Positions 13,221-24,717 are shown, numbered from the stretch's first letter. The stretch: 64,000 bases of DNA from Fallopia convolvulus (GCA_964016875.1 OZ024736.1:38968707-39032706), one strand, 5' to 3'. A program made the numbers and translations. Notes: generated by a model not told the origin, from the sequence alone.

Positions 13221-14645
13221 GGGCATGTGAATCTCACAAAACCACCCCGAATTAAGGGTTTATGCACAAAACCATCCTTATAAATGGAAATTACACTACA
13301 CCACCCTTAAAAAAAACTGTTAGCAACTGACCACCCATTCACTTAATTCGTTAAATTTTCTGTTAAAAATCATAAAATTACAAAGATATTCTTATGGTAT
13401 CATATGCTCTTGTCAATTCTAGGTTTCCCTTCTAACTCGTTGTATCCCATTCCCCCTTCAGCCATAACCATCACCTCCTTTTTGGTCTCCTCAAACCTTT
13501 GATTCTCCGTATTCGAAAACCCATCTATCTCCATATGGTCCTTCTCCGTTTTCCTTCAAGTTGCTCACTGCCTAGATGACGAAATACCCACCCAAATTTG
13601 CCTCTCTTTCGAACCACGCCGGGTTCCTATCGTCGCCGCTCCCTAAACTCATATCCTCTTTGGATGTGTTGACTTTTTCTTTGCAAATTTACACATTGTT
13701 GCAAAAATCATCTAGCCTGAATTATCCATTTGGGTTAATGTTAAAGCTTCATTAAACATTTAATCTTACTATTTACACCACAATTTATTTTCTGATCTGA
13801 AATTTACGGCACAAATTGATTCTATGTAAAAGGGTTAAAAAGTTTTCAGATCTAGTTTGGACATCTGGTCTATATGTTTCAGTGGAAACCTGATTTTGGC
13901 ATGGTTTTTCAATGAAAATATGCAATTTCCTAATGGTGTCGAGCTGTTGGTACTAGTGGGATCCACCAATCACCATCTTGAGTTTGGCTTCTAGAGGAAG
14001 AGGGTGAGTTTGAGGGGGGGGGGGGACTTTAGGATAAATTAGTATGTATTCTCGTACCTTAGTACGGATTTTTCTTAAATAAAGTATTTATATAAATATT
14101 TTTAAATATATTTATTATCCAAGAAAAATAATTATATAAATGCTTAAATGTAAATTTTTGTTATGATCTACGCAAAAAAATAAAATAATTTCCCTATTAA
14201 CATAAATATTATAGAATTTGAATGATTAACATAAAAAATATCTTAATGATCTTCCTATCTATCACATCCAAAAATAAAAGCTTGTTTAATAATGAGATTT
14301 TCTATCATATATTCAAAAAACATGGATAAGAGTTTATTATATCCAAAAATAAAAGATTATTTTTTTAAAAAAAGGGTGGTGATATCCAATCTAAAAGTGA
14401 CATGTGTCGTTTAACAATTTTTTTAACCTCCACTTTAGGTTATAGTTATGAATAGTAATCTATAGGTAATATAAGGGTATTTTTGTAATTTTATAAAATT
14501 TTACAATAAATTCAAAAAAAATAGTTAGATGGGTGGTCATTTGCTAACAAATTTTCTTAAAGGTGGTTCAATGTAATTTCCATTTATAAGGGTGGTTTTG
14601 TGCACAAGCCCTTAATTCACGGGTGGTTTTATGAAATTCACCCTT
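13221..14645. mobile_element. Non-autonomous TIR element, Mutator-like, about 1.4 kb
   Basis: Long terminal inverted repeats of about 120 bp bound this stretch. The left end (13221-13345) and the reverse complement of the right end (14525-14645) share GTGAATYTCAYAAAACCACCC, then ATTAAGGG, GCACAAAACCA, CCTTATAAATGGAAATTACA and TGACCACCCAT in the same order. There is no transposase. The interior changes from a C-rich stretch (13430-13680) that looks unlike the AT-rich surroundings, to a run of G at 14016-14025, then AT-rich DNA. No convincing target duplication flanks it, so the superfamily call is tentative. Confidence 0.7.
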
Positions 14646-14745
14646 GTTTCTATACCTAAGATATAGTGAACGGGGTTAGAAATGACTCAAACATATTTAT
14701 GTGTTTGGTTAGAATCTTTTTATGGAATGAGTGATACCTTGGAAT

Positions 14746-15262
14746 TAGGGATGCACATGGGGGCGGGGTGGGGAATGCATTCCCCGTCCCCATCCCCGAA
14801 TAATATTATGTCCCCCATCCCTGCTCCGTCCTCGTTTAACCTCCGCGGAATACGGGACGGAGAATCCCCGTCGGTTATCGAATTGTTAACGGGGCCCTGT
14901 TTATTATAAAAAATATTTTAAATTTTAAAAAAATTACAAATATCAAATTTTATAAAATAAATTTTAAACTTCATTATATAATTTGTAGATATATATAAGT
15001 TTTTACATTAAAAACTATAATTATATTTAAAATCTATTTTTATTTCATGTTTTATAAAGTACATAAAAACAAAAAACATATCGGTTTATATAGCGAGGAT
15101 TCGGTGCAGATAGTACATTCCCCGTCCCCGCACCGTTTAAAATCGGGGATAAGAAAATGATCACCGTCCCCGCTCCGTTCCCCATTATGTCGGGGAATCC
15201 CCACCCTATTAGGGGCGGGTCCCCGCGGATCCCCGTCCCCACTGGTTTTTTGTGTATCCCTA
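14746..15262. mobile_element. GC-rich hAT-type MITE (517 bp)
   Basis: The ends are inverted: TAGGGATGCACA at the left and the complement of TGTGTATCCCTA at the right (11 of 12 matching). An 8-bp target duplication, CTTGGAAT (14738-14745) and CTTGGAGT (15263-15270), flanks it with one mismatch, the hAT hallmark. Both arms are packed with GGGG/CCCC runs, while the centre is AT-rich. There is no coding capacity. Confidence 0.85.
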
Positions 15263-15270
15263 CTTGGAGT

Positions 15271-16500
15271 GACTCATTCTCAACTTTAATACATTACTTC
15301 ATACATATCTCTACATCAAGTTATGACTCATACCTAAAATCACTCAACCTCATTCCCATTCCAACTCCATTCCAAATACCAACCCATTGTAAATATCTCA
15401 ATTTTTTATTCGGTTGCAAACTCTACCCTAATCATTTCGAATTTCACAAAATATCCTATATTTTTTGGATCGTTGTGTACTCTATCCTTGAAGTATCTTC
15501 ACTTTGAGTAAAATTGTATATTGACCCATCACCTTTTCAATTTGTGACAAAAATACTCAGCTCGTGCACAAATAAATATTTGAAAATTACAAATCTTGTC
15601 CTTAAAGGATTAAAATATTAAAAATTAATCATTTTAGATCTCTTTCGGCTCTAAAATATATTTAGTGGAAATTAATATAAAATAATCAATTACCTTTAAT
15701 AAAAATAAATTTTCTTAAGATTAATTACTTTTTGGATAAGGTTCAAAGTAATAACATAGCCATATAACTTTACTTTTCTCATTTATAAGAAAATAATGTC
15801 GTTATTTTTATTGCTTGGCTAATATAAATTCTCTACTTCATAATTAACCACATAAATCATTAAGTCATACTTTAACTTTACAAGTAGTACCTCTTAATAC
15901 TTTTGTCCATTATTATTTTTGAAATAATTTTAAACAAATATTAATAAGAATTTTTATAACTTTTTTTAAAGTGTGAAAACTTTGAGTTACTATAGAATAA
16001 GGATGACGAATCCAACTTTTGTCCATCCAAAATAAAAAAATCATATAGGAATGTATTTAATTCTTTGTTTGGGTTTCTATTTTTTTTTTAAATAATTGGG
16101 TATTTTTTTTTTCCATTCACTAAAAAGTAAATTTGAATTTTATGTTTAATTTAATATTTTTATTTAACTAATTCATTTTATTATGTTTATTTAGACAAAC
16201 CAGAACATAAATTGAACACATTTTCTTGTTGGCTAAGTTGGACAAGCTCGAACGTAAACCCTAGGAAAAAAATAATAAAATCCTAAATAAATAGATTTAT
16301 CAAATGGTTTCTACAATTGGCTTCATGTCCTATGCTCTAATGACATATGATAGAAAAATCATTTTAACTTTCATATTGTATGACCAATATTTCCTTTATC
16401 CAATATATTTAATTTTAAAAAAATTATAAACACATGTATTTTAAAGAGTGATTTTTAACAAATTATCCATAATTTTATTGATAAATTATCAATTTAATTA
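15271..16500. other. AT-rich intergenic DNA without recognisable genes
   Basis: No open frame, RNA gene or paired repeat is evident on either strand. The stretch is strongly AT-rich with short A and T runs and probably consists of decayed transposon DNA. Confidence 0.5.
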
Positions 16501-16976
16501 TAATATAAATAGTGACATCAAAAAAGATTTGATTGATCTTTTTTGATTAAGGATTTGATGAATTAATGTATATATAGGATATATCTAGAATTTTATAAGG
16601 ATCATCATATATTCATATGAGATATTATCTGGAATTGTAGGAAAGTTTTTATAAATATCCACCCCGACAAATTAATTTTGAAGGTCGGTTGTAGTGTAGT
16701 GCATTTGTTAGCTGACCGCATGTATAAATAGACATATGCTTACTATTTTGGCCATTGAGCAATAAATAAAGTTAGCTCGATCGAAAGTGTGGGGGTTCAG
16801 TATCATACGTGTACGTTAGAGTACGTGGGTGTCTTAATTTAAAGAATATTGAGCTATTTGCAATATTTATTTTTTATATTTTATTGTGTAATGTAAAGTT
16901 ATTTTTGTTAAATTGTGTCTTTGTTTCACTAGAATTTTGGTGAGTATTCGAGTTTCGGGAGAGTCGATTTCCAACA
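16500..16976 (+). repeat. 5' LTR of a Copia-like retrotransposon (left border uncertain)
   Basis: The segment ends in ...TTTCCAACA at 16976, immediately followed by GTGGTATCAAAGTCGAGG, a degenerate primer-binding site for initiator tRNA-Met (canonical TGGTATCAGAGC). That arrangement is typical of plant Copia elements. A block at about 16550-16660 resembles 20290-20378 (shared AGGA-ATATCTAGA-TT-TAAGGATCAT order), which would be the truncated 3' LTR. A TATA-like TATAAATA lies near 16722. The exact left end is not determined. Confidence 0.6.
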
Positions 16977-17769
16977 GTGGTATCAAAGTCGAGGTTGTTG
17001 AGGCTATCGGTGTTAATGAAACACGTGGGCATAACTCATTTGCGAAGGAACTTGTATTGGCGTGATGATGGCCAACTTGTGGAGGGCATTGAAGATCTTA
17101 CATTTTTGATTGGAAGATCAACTTCATGTTGTGGAAAAGTATGGTTCGAGACTATTGATTTAGACAACGAGAGATGAACCAATCCAGAGGGCATGGTAAT
17201 ATGAGATGAAAGTAAATTCGCGTCCACATCGGGAGTTGAGTAACGTGGATTAGTGTTACTATTTTGGGGAGAAGGGTTACAGGCAAGAGGTCTATGAATG
17301 AGGGAGGACCTAAAAAAGTTGAGAGACGGGTTTTGTGAAAGAATATTGGTGATTCCAATAATAATGTGGTTTGTGATGTTGACAAGGATGATGTTTACTT
17401 GACAACGAGTGAGGAGGTTATCAAATCCAACTGGGTGATGAATAGTATCACTTCAATTCATGTGCAAAGATCAAACATTGTTCGACACATTGAAGTTGGA
17501 TGAATTGATGGAGTGTTTGATAACCTCAACTTATTAGGGAGGAGTTAAATGTTGAATGTACTAGAAACGTGAGGATGATATTTGACAACAATATAAACCA
17601 CATGTTTTAATAATGTGAGTAATGTAAGGTGTTCATAGAAGCATGCTTCATCACCCGAGGGCAAAAGATCTTAGAAGAACTAGTTGTGCAGAAAAAATAT
17701 AACAAAGTTGTGATTGGGAAGCAAACGAAGTTGAGATTATTGAATACGACAAATTTATTTGAAATATGA

Positions 17770-20109
17770 CATTTACCCAGTGGAACTTCCCTTACGGGAA
17801 CTCTGCGGGGTCAAGATGGGGGCACCACTGGCTTAACGCGAAAGGGGAGCGACCAAAAGACCCAACAAGACCACATAAACACAGGTAGAAAACTAGGCAA
17901 GCAAAAGGCAAAGATGAAACAAAAACAAAACCGAAACGCAAAAAACGAAACAAAAACATAAAACCAAAATAAAAGTAATGAAGCCTCAAGGCCACGTGGA
18001 CCGGTCTGTTCAGCTGACTAGTTGTCCGCTACTCGAATCTTCTCCCTCCAGCTATCCCTGCAAACTACAAGATCTGTTGAAATCCCCAACTCGCTGAAAT
18101 CCCGCCTTATACTATCCTTCCCAACATTTCTTCAGTCGTCCCCTCCCTCTACGTACGTCTCTTAAGACTAGGCTCTCACACCTACGAACTGGCTCCTCAG
18201 GGCCCCGCCTCTGAACATGTCCAAACCAGCGCAATCTATATTCTCGCAACTTATCTCCTATACTAGCTACTCCCCTCTGCTTCTGATCACTTCGTTTCAG
18301 ATTTTGTCAAGTAGCGTGTGCCCGCTCATCTACCCTAGCATTCTCATCTCTGCTACTATTGACCTTTGTTCCTGTGCTTTCTTGGAGGGCCAACACTCTA
18401 TATAACTTTCCTTTTAGCTTGAGCGGTACCTTCTTTTCACACAGAAGCCCAGACGCCGCTCGCCACTTTTGCCAACCTTATTGTTCCGATGCGTGATGTC
18501 CTCATCTATGTCTCTGTCACTCTGAAACACTGACCCCAAATACCTAAAACTCTCATTCCTTGTTACGACTTCCCATCCTAAAATCACTTCCTCATTGTGG
18601 GTTTCACCTTGCCCGCGCCTGAACTCCACATATTCTGTCTTGTTCTTACTCAGTTTGAAACCCTTAGTCTCTAGATTCTCCCTCCAAGTTTCAAGCATGT
18701 TGTTGACTCCAGCTCTAGACTCGTCCACCAACACTATATCATCTGCGAACAACATGCACATCCCCTTGAATCCCCCTCGTCAAAACGTCCATACTAGTGT
18801 AAATAGGAATGGACTTAAGGTTGATCCTTGATGTAGACCCGCCTCCACCTTAAAGAACTTAGGATCCCTGCCTGAGGTGCACACATTGGTCGTTGAGCCC
18901 TCATACATATATCTGACTACCCCGATGAACGTGCCAGATACTTCCTTAGCTGCCAAACATTCCCAAATCAGGTGTCTTGACATTCTGTCATACGATTTCT
19001 CCAAGTCGATGAAAATCATGTGCAAATTCTTCTTCCTCTCTCTGTACGCCTCTGTTAGCCTCCTCAACAAGTGAATAGCCTCCATGGAGGACCTCTCGGG
19101 CATAAAATCAAACTGGTTATCTAACACTCTGATTGACCTCCTCAACCTCATCTCGATAGCATTCTCCCATATCTTCATTGTGTGGCTAAGCAGTTTGATA
19201 CCCCTATAGTTGTTGCACAGTTGGACATTTCCCTTGTTCTTATACAACGGGATTAGCTTACTAAGTCCTCACTCATCCGACATCTTAGCAGTCTTGAAAA
19301 TCACATTAAAGAGCGATGCTAATCACTCTAGGCCTCTCACTCCCAAGCACTTCCAAACCTCCATCGGGATTTCATCCAACACTACTGCTCTCCTGTTACT
19401 CATTTGGCTGACCACTCCTTTTATTTCCTCCTTGGAGAAACGTCTGTAAAAGCATATGGGGTACTCTTGACTTTCTCGGCCTGCTAAGTCGTGTCGTCTC
19501 TCCTCCAGTCCTCCATCTCGCAACCCTCATTCAAAAGACCACAGAAGTACGTCTCCCACCGTTGTCTAATCTGTAGGTCCTCCACTAGCACCCATCCATC
19601 CTCATTTTTGATACGTTTTACTCTGTCTATGTCCTTGCTCTTCTTTTCTCTTATTTTTGCCAACCTGTACAAGACTCGTTCCCACCCTTTTCGTCCAGAG
19701 CCTTATACATGTCCTCAAACGCTTTATCCTTAGCGGCTGTGACTGCTCTCTCAACTTCCTTCTTTCATGCCTTGAGCTTTGCCAATCTCGCCTCCCTCTT
19801 TGGTTCCGCACTTCTTAACCAAGCTCTGTAGGCTAGCTGTTTCTCCCTAACCTTTTCCTGAACATCATTCCACCAAGCTACCGCCTCTTTGTTGCCAGAA
19901 AAGCCTCTTGACATTCCTAACACGCCGCATACTGCTATGCGAATGCACTCCGCCAACTTGCCCCACATCTCATTGGTGTCGCTCCTCTCTTGCCAAGCTC
20001 CCTTTGTATATGCTTCTTCAAAGATCCTTTCCCGCATGCCTTAATGTTAGATTCTAGTCGGCACCACCACTATCTAATTTTCGGTTGAGGTACTGTGTGC
20101 GCCTTTTTC
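17770..20109 (-). mobile_element. 5'-truncated RTE-clade LINE inserted in the Copia remnant
   Basis: A perfect 15-bp duplication, TTATTTGAAATATGA, flanks the element at 17755-17769 and 20110-20124. Minus-strand frames encode, in order from high to low coordinates, the pre-RT linker, then reverse transcriptase blocks: NYRGIKLLSHTMKIWE, IFIDLEKSYDR, GLHQGSTLSPFLF and FADDIVLVDES. This wording is typical of RTE, not L1, LINEs. The endonuclease is missing (5' truncation), and the coding region is split over several frames, so the copy is dead. The left part (17770-18410) is 3' UTR. Confidence 0.87.
18414..20037 (-). pseudogene. RTE reverse transcriptase remnant
   Basis: Broken open frames at 19765-20037, 19602-19811, 19484-19672, 19323-19523, 18780-19247 and 18414-18761 together cover the linker and most of the RT domain. 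The YADD-equivalent box reads FADD in the last piece. In the third block the expected Ala of 'LEKAYDR' is Ser. At least three frame changes and in-frame stops are needed to join the pieces. The protein would have copied its own RNA by target-primed reverse transcription. Confidence 0.82.
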
Positions 20110-20385
20110 TTATTTGAAATATGAATTATGAGAAAAAATTGATATTATAAAATTTTGTATTATAAGAGCTTAATCAATCATAAAATGGGCATATGAAAAT
20201 TGGCCAAGAAGAAATAAAAATAGTCCTATAAAAATTAGTCGCGTAATGATTTTAAATTTGTAAATCAATTATGCAATTGAGTAAGGTGTTAAATTAATAT
20301 ATAAATAGGAAATATCTAGAGTTTCTAAGGATCATATGAGAAAGTATCTAGAACTAGAGCGAACTTCTAACAAATATTAGTGGTT

Positions 20386-21281
20386 ACTTCATTGACGGAA
20401 CCAAGTGGGGATTGGCGAGGCCATACCCCACTTCCGTCTGGATTACAATTGAGTTTTCAATGTTCTCAAATTTTTCACTAGTATTTTCAATTTTTCTGCG
20501 CAGTGGAATTGAGTTACAATTATCTAGGAATTGATATTTCGTTACATATTTTTGACTATGTATACGGTATACCAGAATCTTATTAGAGTAAAGTTTATTT
20601 AGATGTTGATTATAATGGGTCATATCATAATTTTACATTTGTCTAACTCACCATTTTTGATGGCCCAAGAAATAAGAAAATAGTTATTTTTGTGTTTTTT
20701 TTCTCCAATGATCAAAATTCCTCTAAAGCTTCATTAGCTTCTTTGTAAGGCTTTTAATATTATTTTTATCAAGGTTACACGACATCTCCGGGTTCATTGA
20801 GTTAGAGCGAGCACATCAATTTTTAATCAGGGCTACAACGTCGTTGTGGAATCCCCAAACGGCATCTATTTCATAAAAATATTAATTTCGGGTGTGTTGA
20901 ATATTGAAAATGATAGAACCTAGCTAAAACGAGCTTACGATCGAAGGGACAAAGTGTGCTACTACAATGATTCCACGTTTGACGCCTTCACACTGACAAC
21001 CTTGTCCAATTGTGTCCACACTCTAATTAATTTCTACGTCATGGACAAAGTGTTGAATATCGAAAATGATAGAACCTAGCTAAAACGAGTTTACTTTGTC
21101 CCTGGGTTCTTCCTCCTATTGTCAATTGGCATGGTTTTAGGATGGAACCTTATTGGGCTTGTGTAGTAAGCCTATGAATACATGACCCTTAGTCCAACGA
21201 CCCATAGAGAGTTTAATACGATATCAGAGCTATTCGCCTAACGACTTATCACGATCATGTGCCCGTTTCCTGTGCATATGT
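20386..21281. repeat. Intergenic region with direct duplications
   Basis: No gene is seen. A block of about 45 bp (20894-20938, TGTTGAATATTGAAAATGATAG...) recurs at 21050-21094. A longer block at about 21115-21230 (from GGCATGGTTTTAGGATGGAACC to AGAGAGTTTAATACGAT) recurs, diverged, at 21555-21650 plus 22206-22230, where the later hAT MITE splits it. The origin of the repeated unit is unknown. Confidence 0.6.
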
Positions 21282-21478
21282 GGTTTCGACTATAAATAGA
21301 TTGAGATACCTCACAACGAGCATGGATGGTTTCGACTATAAAGAAATTGAGATACCTCACCCAGGGTTGGTTTCGACTATAAAGAGATTGAGATGCCCAC
21401 CACCCATTGTGTTGTCAAGTGCAACTAGGGGAGGTCTCGACTATAAAGATATTGAGATACCCCCCAGGGTTGGTTTCG
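21282..21478 (+). repeat. Degenerate tandem array, four units
   Basis: The phrase GGTTTCGACTATAAAGA-ATTGAGAT recurs at about 21282, 21328, 21368 and 21432 with spacing of 40-64 bp and slightly different spacers (CACCCAGGG, CCACCCATTGTGTT). The frame is open through several units (21259-21600) only because the units lack stops; I do not regard it as coding. Confidence 0.75.
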
Positions 21479-21650
21479 GTTCCCACCACACATTGTGTTC
21501 TCGAGTGTCAACTAGGTCAGTTCCCCCAGTTGCACTTGCAGAGACGTATAGTGGACTACTCTTTCTATTGTTAATTGATTTTATGATGGAACCCCACTAA
21601 ACTTATGTATTGTGCTTACGTATATACGACCCCAGTCCATCAACCACAAA

Positions 21651-22205
21651 TAGACCTGTACAAGTCTGGGCTAGCCCGCTCGGCTCGGCCCGCCCGACCC
21701 GCTTAAAACACGGGCTTGGACATTGGAAGTAGCCCGAAAGGCCCGACCTGTAAAATATAGGACCGGGCTTGGACAACGAAAAAAGCCCGTACGCCCGGCC
21801 CGACCCGTATATATTATATATATTTTATAATGATATTAATATATTATATCATTAATTATTTCTACATATAAATACTGTAATTTATATTATATCGTTAATT
21901 TATATTTTAGTTGTTATCTACTTACAATTTATAGGTTATCTAGTTGCAATTTACAGGTTTAGCAAATGAAATTTTGCACAGGTTATCATTAATATAATTT
22001 TTTTTGTTCATCTACTTGCAATTTATACTGCAATTTTGGACATGATTTATGGGTCGGGCTAGCCCGTGGACAACCCGGCCCGTGTTTGTGGGCGGGTATG
22101 GACAAAAAAATAGGCCCAAATTACTGTGCCTGGCTTGGCCCGACGCATTGATGTGTACAATTTTTTTTTTTTGGCCCGACCCAAAGCCGCCCTTGTATAG
22201 GTCTA
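21651..22205. mobile_element. GC-rich hAT-type MITE (about 555 bp)
   Basis: Ends are TAGACCTGTACAAG and the complement of CTTGTATAGGTCTA (13 of 14 matching). Arms are rich in GGCCCG repeats and the centre is AT-rich. The surrounding duplicated block at 21115-21230 serves as an empty-site reference (...AGTCCAACGACCCATAGAGAGTTT) and shows that the insertion split ...CCACA|GAGAGTTT. The target duplication is blurred (CAACCACA versus AGTCCACA). Confidence 0.75.
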
Positions 22206-22270
22206 AGTCCACAGAGAGTTTAATAAGATTAGACCATGTGTAATGCTTTAATTTTCACTTCTGCAACTAA

Positions 22271-22907
22271 TCTATGTATATGAGTTTGGTTCAAATGAAG
22301 CAAACTCTTATCCTAAAACGAACTCTTATCCTAAAACGAATGCACTTTTTGTAGTTAGTAGTGCACTTTTCATAATTCAGAGTGCACTTTTTCGCATTTG
22401 TACTTTTCGTACTTTTTAGTGCACTTTTCAAATTTTTTTAGTGCACTTTTTCGTAATGCACTTTTTGTATTTTTCAATGCACTTTTATATGAAAAGTGCA
22501 TTCGTTTTAGGATAAGAGTTCGTTTTAGGATAAGAGTTTGTTTCATTTGAACCAAACTCCTATGTATATATATAAAAGATGAAAGGAATAAGGCCACCAC
22601 GTTGCGTCACCTAGGATTTTCCTACTGTCGTTCCCACGTTAAGCCACCTAGGATTTTGCCACATAGGATTTTATTTTTGCAATTTTATATAGGTTGATAT
22701 TATTTTAGGATAATATAAAAAATAAGATAACTTTATCTATGAAAGATTCTATCTAAACTAAAATATTTGATCTAATGTAAAATATTGAGTATTAATATTA
22801 AATATTTTATATGATAATTTATTTAACTTAAAAAGATTCTATCTAAAACAAAATAAATTATAGGAACATTACATATTAATGTTAAATTGTTTTATAATAA
22901 TTTATAT
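22271..22907 (+). mobile_element. Helitron family A, 5' part
   Basis: Starts with TC after an A (TCTATGTATAT), interrupted by the hairpin MITE at 22282-22559, then resumes CTATGTATATATATAAAAG and AAGGAATAAGGCCACCACGTTGCG. The same 5' segment occurs at 30751, and the body from AAGGAATAAGG onward also at about 31781. It breaks off near 22900 where family B sequence begins. No 3' hairpin of its own remains. Confidence 0.7.
22282..22559. mobile_element. Mutator-type hairpin MITE (278 bp)
   Basis: Near-perfect inverted repeats of about 64 bp (22282-22345 and 22496-22559, starting GAGTTTGGTTCAAATGAA) bound a short loop. Each arm contains two copies of TCTTATCCTAAAACGAA. A perfect 10-bp target duplication, CTATGTATAT, lies at 22272-22281 and 22560-22569. 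The loop is made of repeated AGTGCACTTTT words. No coding capacity. Confidence 0.92.
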
Positions 22908-23463
22908 ATAACTATGTATTAAAACTATACCTTTTCGAGCCACCCAAACGATTCTGGCCCCACCTCATATTTACAAAATTAATTTTTCTTTCTAATATTT
23001 TAACTTTTTCTTATTAAATTCTTCTTTAACTATTTAAATCTATCTTTTACATCGAATAAATATCTATTTAGTATAATAATATTTTTTGAAAACTTCCTTA
23101 TACAAGTATTTAATATTAAAGATAAAATATTTTAAAATAAACATAAATTTTAGCATATATATTTTGATTAATTTATTTATAGATATATAGTGATTTTTTA
23201 TAGATAATTATTTAAATTTTTTAAAATTAATAAAAATAGATAATAAAATATTTAGATATATTTAAATGTTTGATAATCTCTAAATTTATGTATATGAAAA
23301 GTAATATAATATGAATAATATTTTGATTAAAAAATTATACATTCTATGAGCAACAAATTACTTATATTAAAGTTTGTATTATATTTTTATTTATTAATAT
23401 CCTATTTATAGTGTCTATAAAATATCGAATCGTAGTCGTACATAGTACGATGGGTATAACTAG
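22908..23463 (+). mobile_element. Helitron family B copy
   Basis: Shares TATTAAA..CTTTTCGAGCCACC..AACGATTCTGGCCCCACCTCATATTTA with the copies at 32751 and 33525. The 3' end has a short hairpin (GTCGTACATAGTACGA), then GGGTATAACTAG ending at 23463, followed by T, as expected for Helitron insertion between A and T. The 5' TC end is not clear because it abuts family A. Confidence 0.78.
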
Positions 23464-23621
23464 TTTCTTCTCAATACAAACACCCTTTTATCCTTGTAAA
23501 ATAATACATTTTCATATATAAGTTAGAGTTTTCATAAGAGAGTTGATAAGACACCTCCCTAAATGAATACATTATACATTAATGGAAATAAATTTATAAA
23601 GCAAAATATGGAGTAACTATC

Positions 23622-24706
23622 TTTTTTTCAATGGTTAGTTCATTCATTAAAGTAAAGTACAAAAAGAGCCTAGGAACCATAAGTATTACAAGGATCTACT
23701 AATCCCGATTCTCTCACACCATCTCATTAGTTTCTCGATTGTTCTTGCGCCATCTCGCTTTGATAGAGTTCATTCAATGATCCTAGTACACCCCATGACA
23801 CTAATATCCATGTGTCGAAAGACTTTTTGATTCCTCATATACCAGATATTATACATCAAAGTAGTAACACAAGTGACCCAAAACTAGAAGCCAAACCCGA
23901 TCTTCGATTTCCTTGCATTTTGAAAGTATCCGATCATATATTGGATGTTGGGTTGCACTCTCAAATTTGCCCACAAGAAAACTCTTTCTACAACTTCTTT
24001 AGAGTAGCTACACTTGAACCAGAGATGCTCTCAAGCCCCGACATGAGCGTTGCATAAGGCACATGTATCCTCCTGAATCATCCCCATTTGTTTGAGCTTA
24101 TCCTTGGTCATGACGCCCTTCCTTATAATCATCCAAGTGGTCAACGACGTTCTTGATGTAATCATGTTGTCCCAAATCCATTTGTTCCATTCATGGGAGT
24201 GCCTTGCGAATCTAAGAGTATCATAGATGAAATTGTTGCCGAATTTGTCTCCTTCTGCCCAAAGAGCTGGCAGCGCCGAGTCCCATGGGGATCGATCCTT
24301 TCAAGGATTTCGTTCCTTACTTTGCTAACCGCTTTCCAAGTTGCGCTGGCTATGGTTTTGGGCCTGACCGTCCAAATTGAGGCACCCCTCAACAGATATG
24401 CATGTTCCCAACTGCGCCAAATGGAGTCCTTGTCAGTTTGGATGTCAGCAGCTCAACGTAGATGGCCTTGTTCCACGAGAGCACCTCTTTCAGCCCAAGT
24501 CCTCCCTCACCTCTCAGTCTACACACTTGACTCCAAGCAATGGGTGCTTGTTTGGACTCATTGTGGCCGCTCCAACGGGGCCCTTGACGGAGCCCCCTTC
24601 TGCCTCTAAAATACCCATGGAGTACACCATCCAGCTTGACTGTAAACGAGCAACTCGTGCCACTCTCCATATGAGAATTCTATAGAAGAGCATTGATTCA
24701 CCCATA
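23622..24706 (-). mobile_element. Internally deleted L1-type LINE tail
   Basis: A perfect 11-bp duplication, GAGTAACTATC, flanks it at 23611-23621 and 24707-24717. The minus-strand poly(A) appears as TTTTTTT at 23622-23628. Minus-strand reading gives an RT piece (GYFRGRRGLRQG), then jumps to EGGLGLKEVLSWNKA and RGASIWTVRP, and ends in a zinc-binding RT tail (TKDKLKQMGMIQEDTCALCNAH). The FADD region between is deleted. The element shares its 3' end with the fragment in the EngB intron at 52329. Confidence 0.85.
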
Positions 24707-24717
24707 GAGTAACTATC

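Larger units (their letters stand above)
16977..20385 (+). mobile_element. Decayed Copia-like internal region and partial 3' LTR
   Basis: After the primer-binding site at 16978 the internal region has no long open frame; only short gag-like scraps occur around 17000-17400. It is interrupted at 17770-20109 by an RTE LINE and continues from 20110 to a partial 3' LTR (about 20290-20385). No integrase or reverse transcriptase of the Copia type survives. Identification rests on the LTR end and primer-binding site, so this is a remnant. Confidence 0.5.

Noticed and set aside
15157..15507. 116-codon open frame
   Set aside because: Starts in the G+C-rich arm of a hAT MITE and runs into unrelated AT-rich DNA.
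21259..21600. 113-codon open frame
   Set aside because: Spans a degenerate tandem repeat; open only because the unit has no stop.
22340..22500. CRISPR-like short repeats (AGTGCACTTTT)
   Set aside because: Plant nuclear DNA, irregular spacing, and the repeats lie in the loop of an inverted-repeat MITE.
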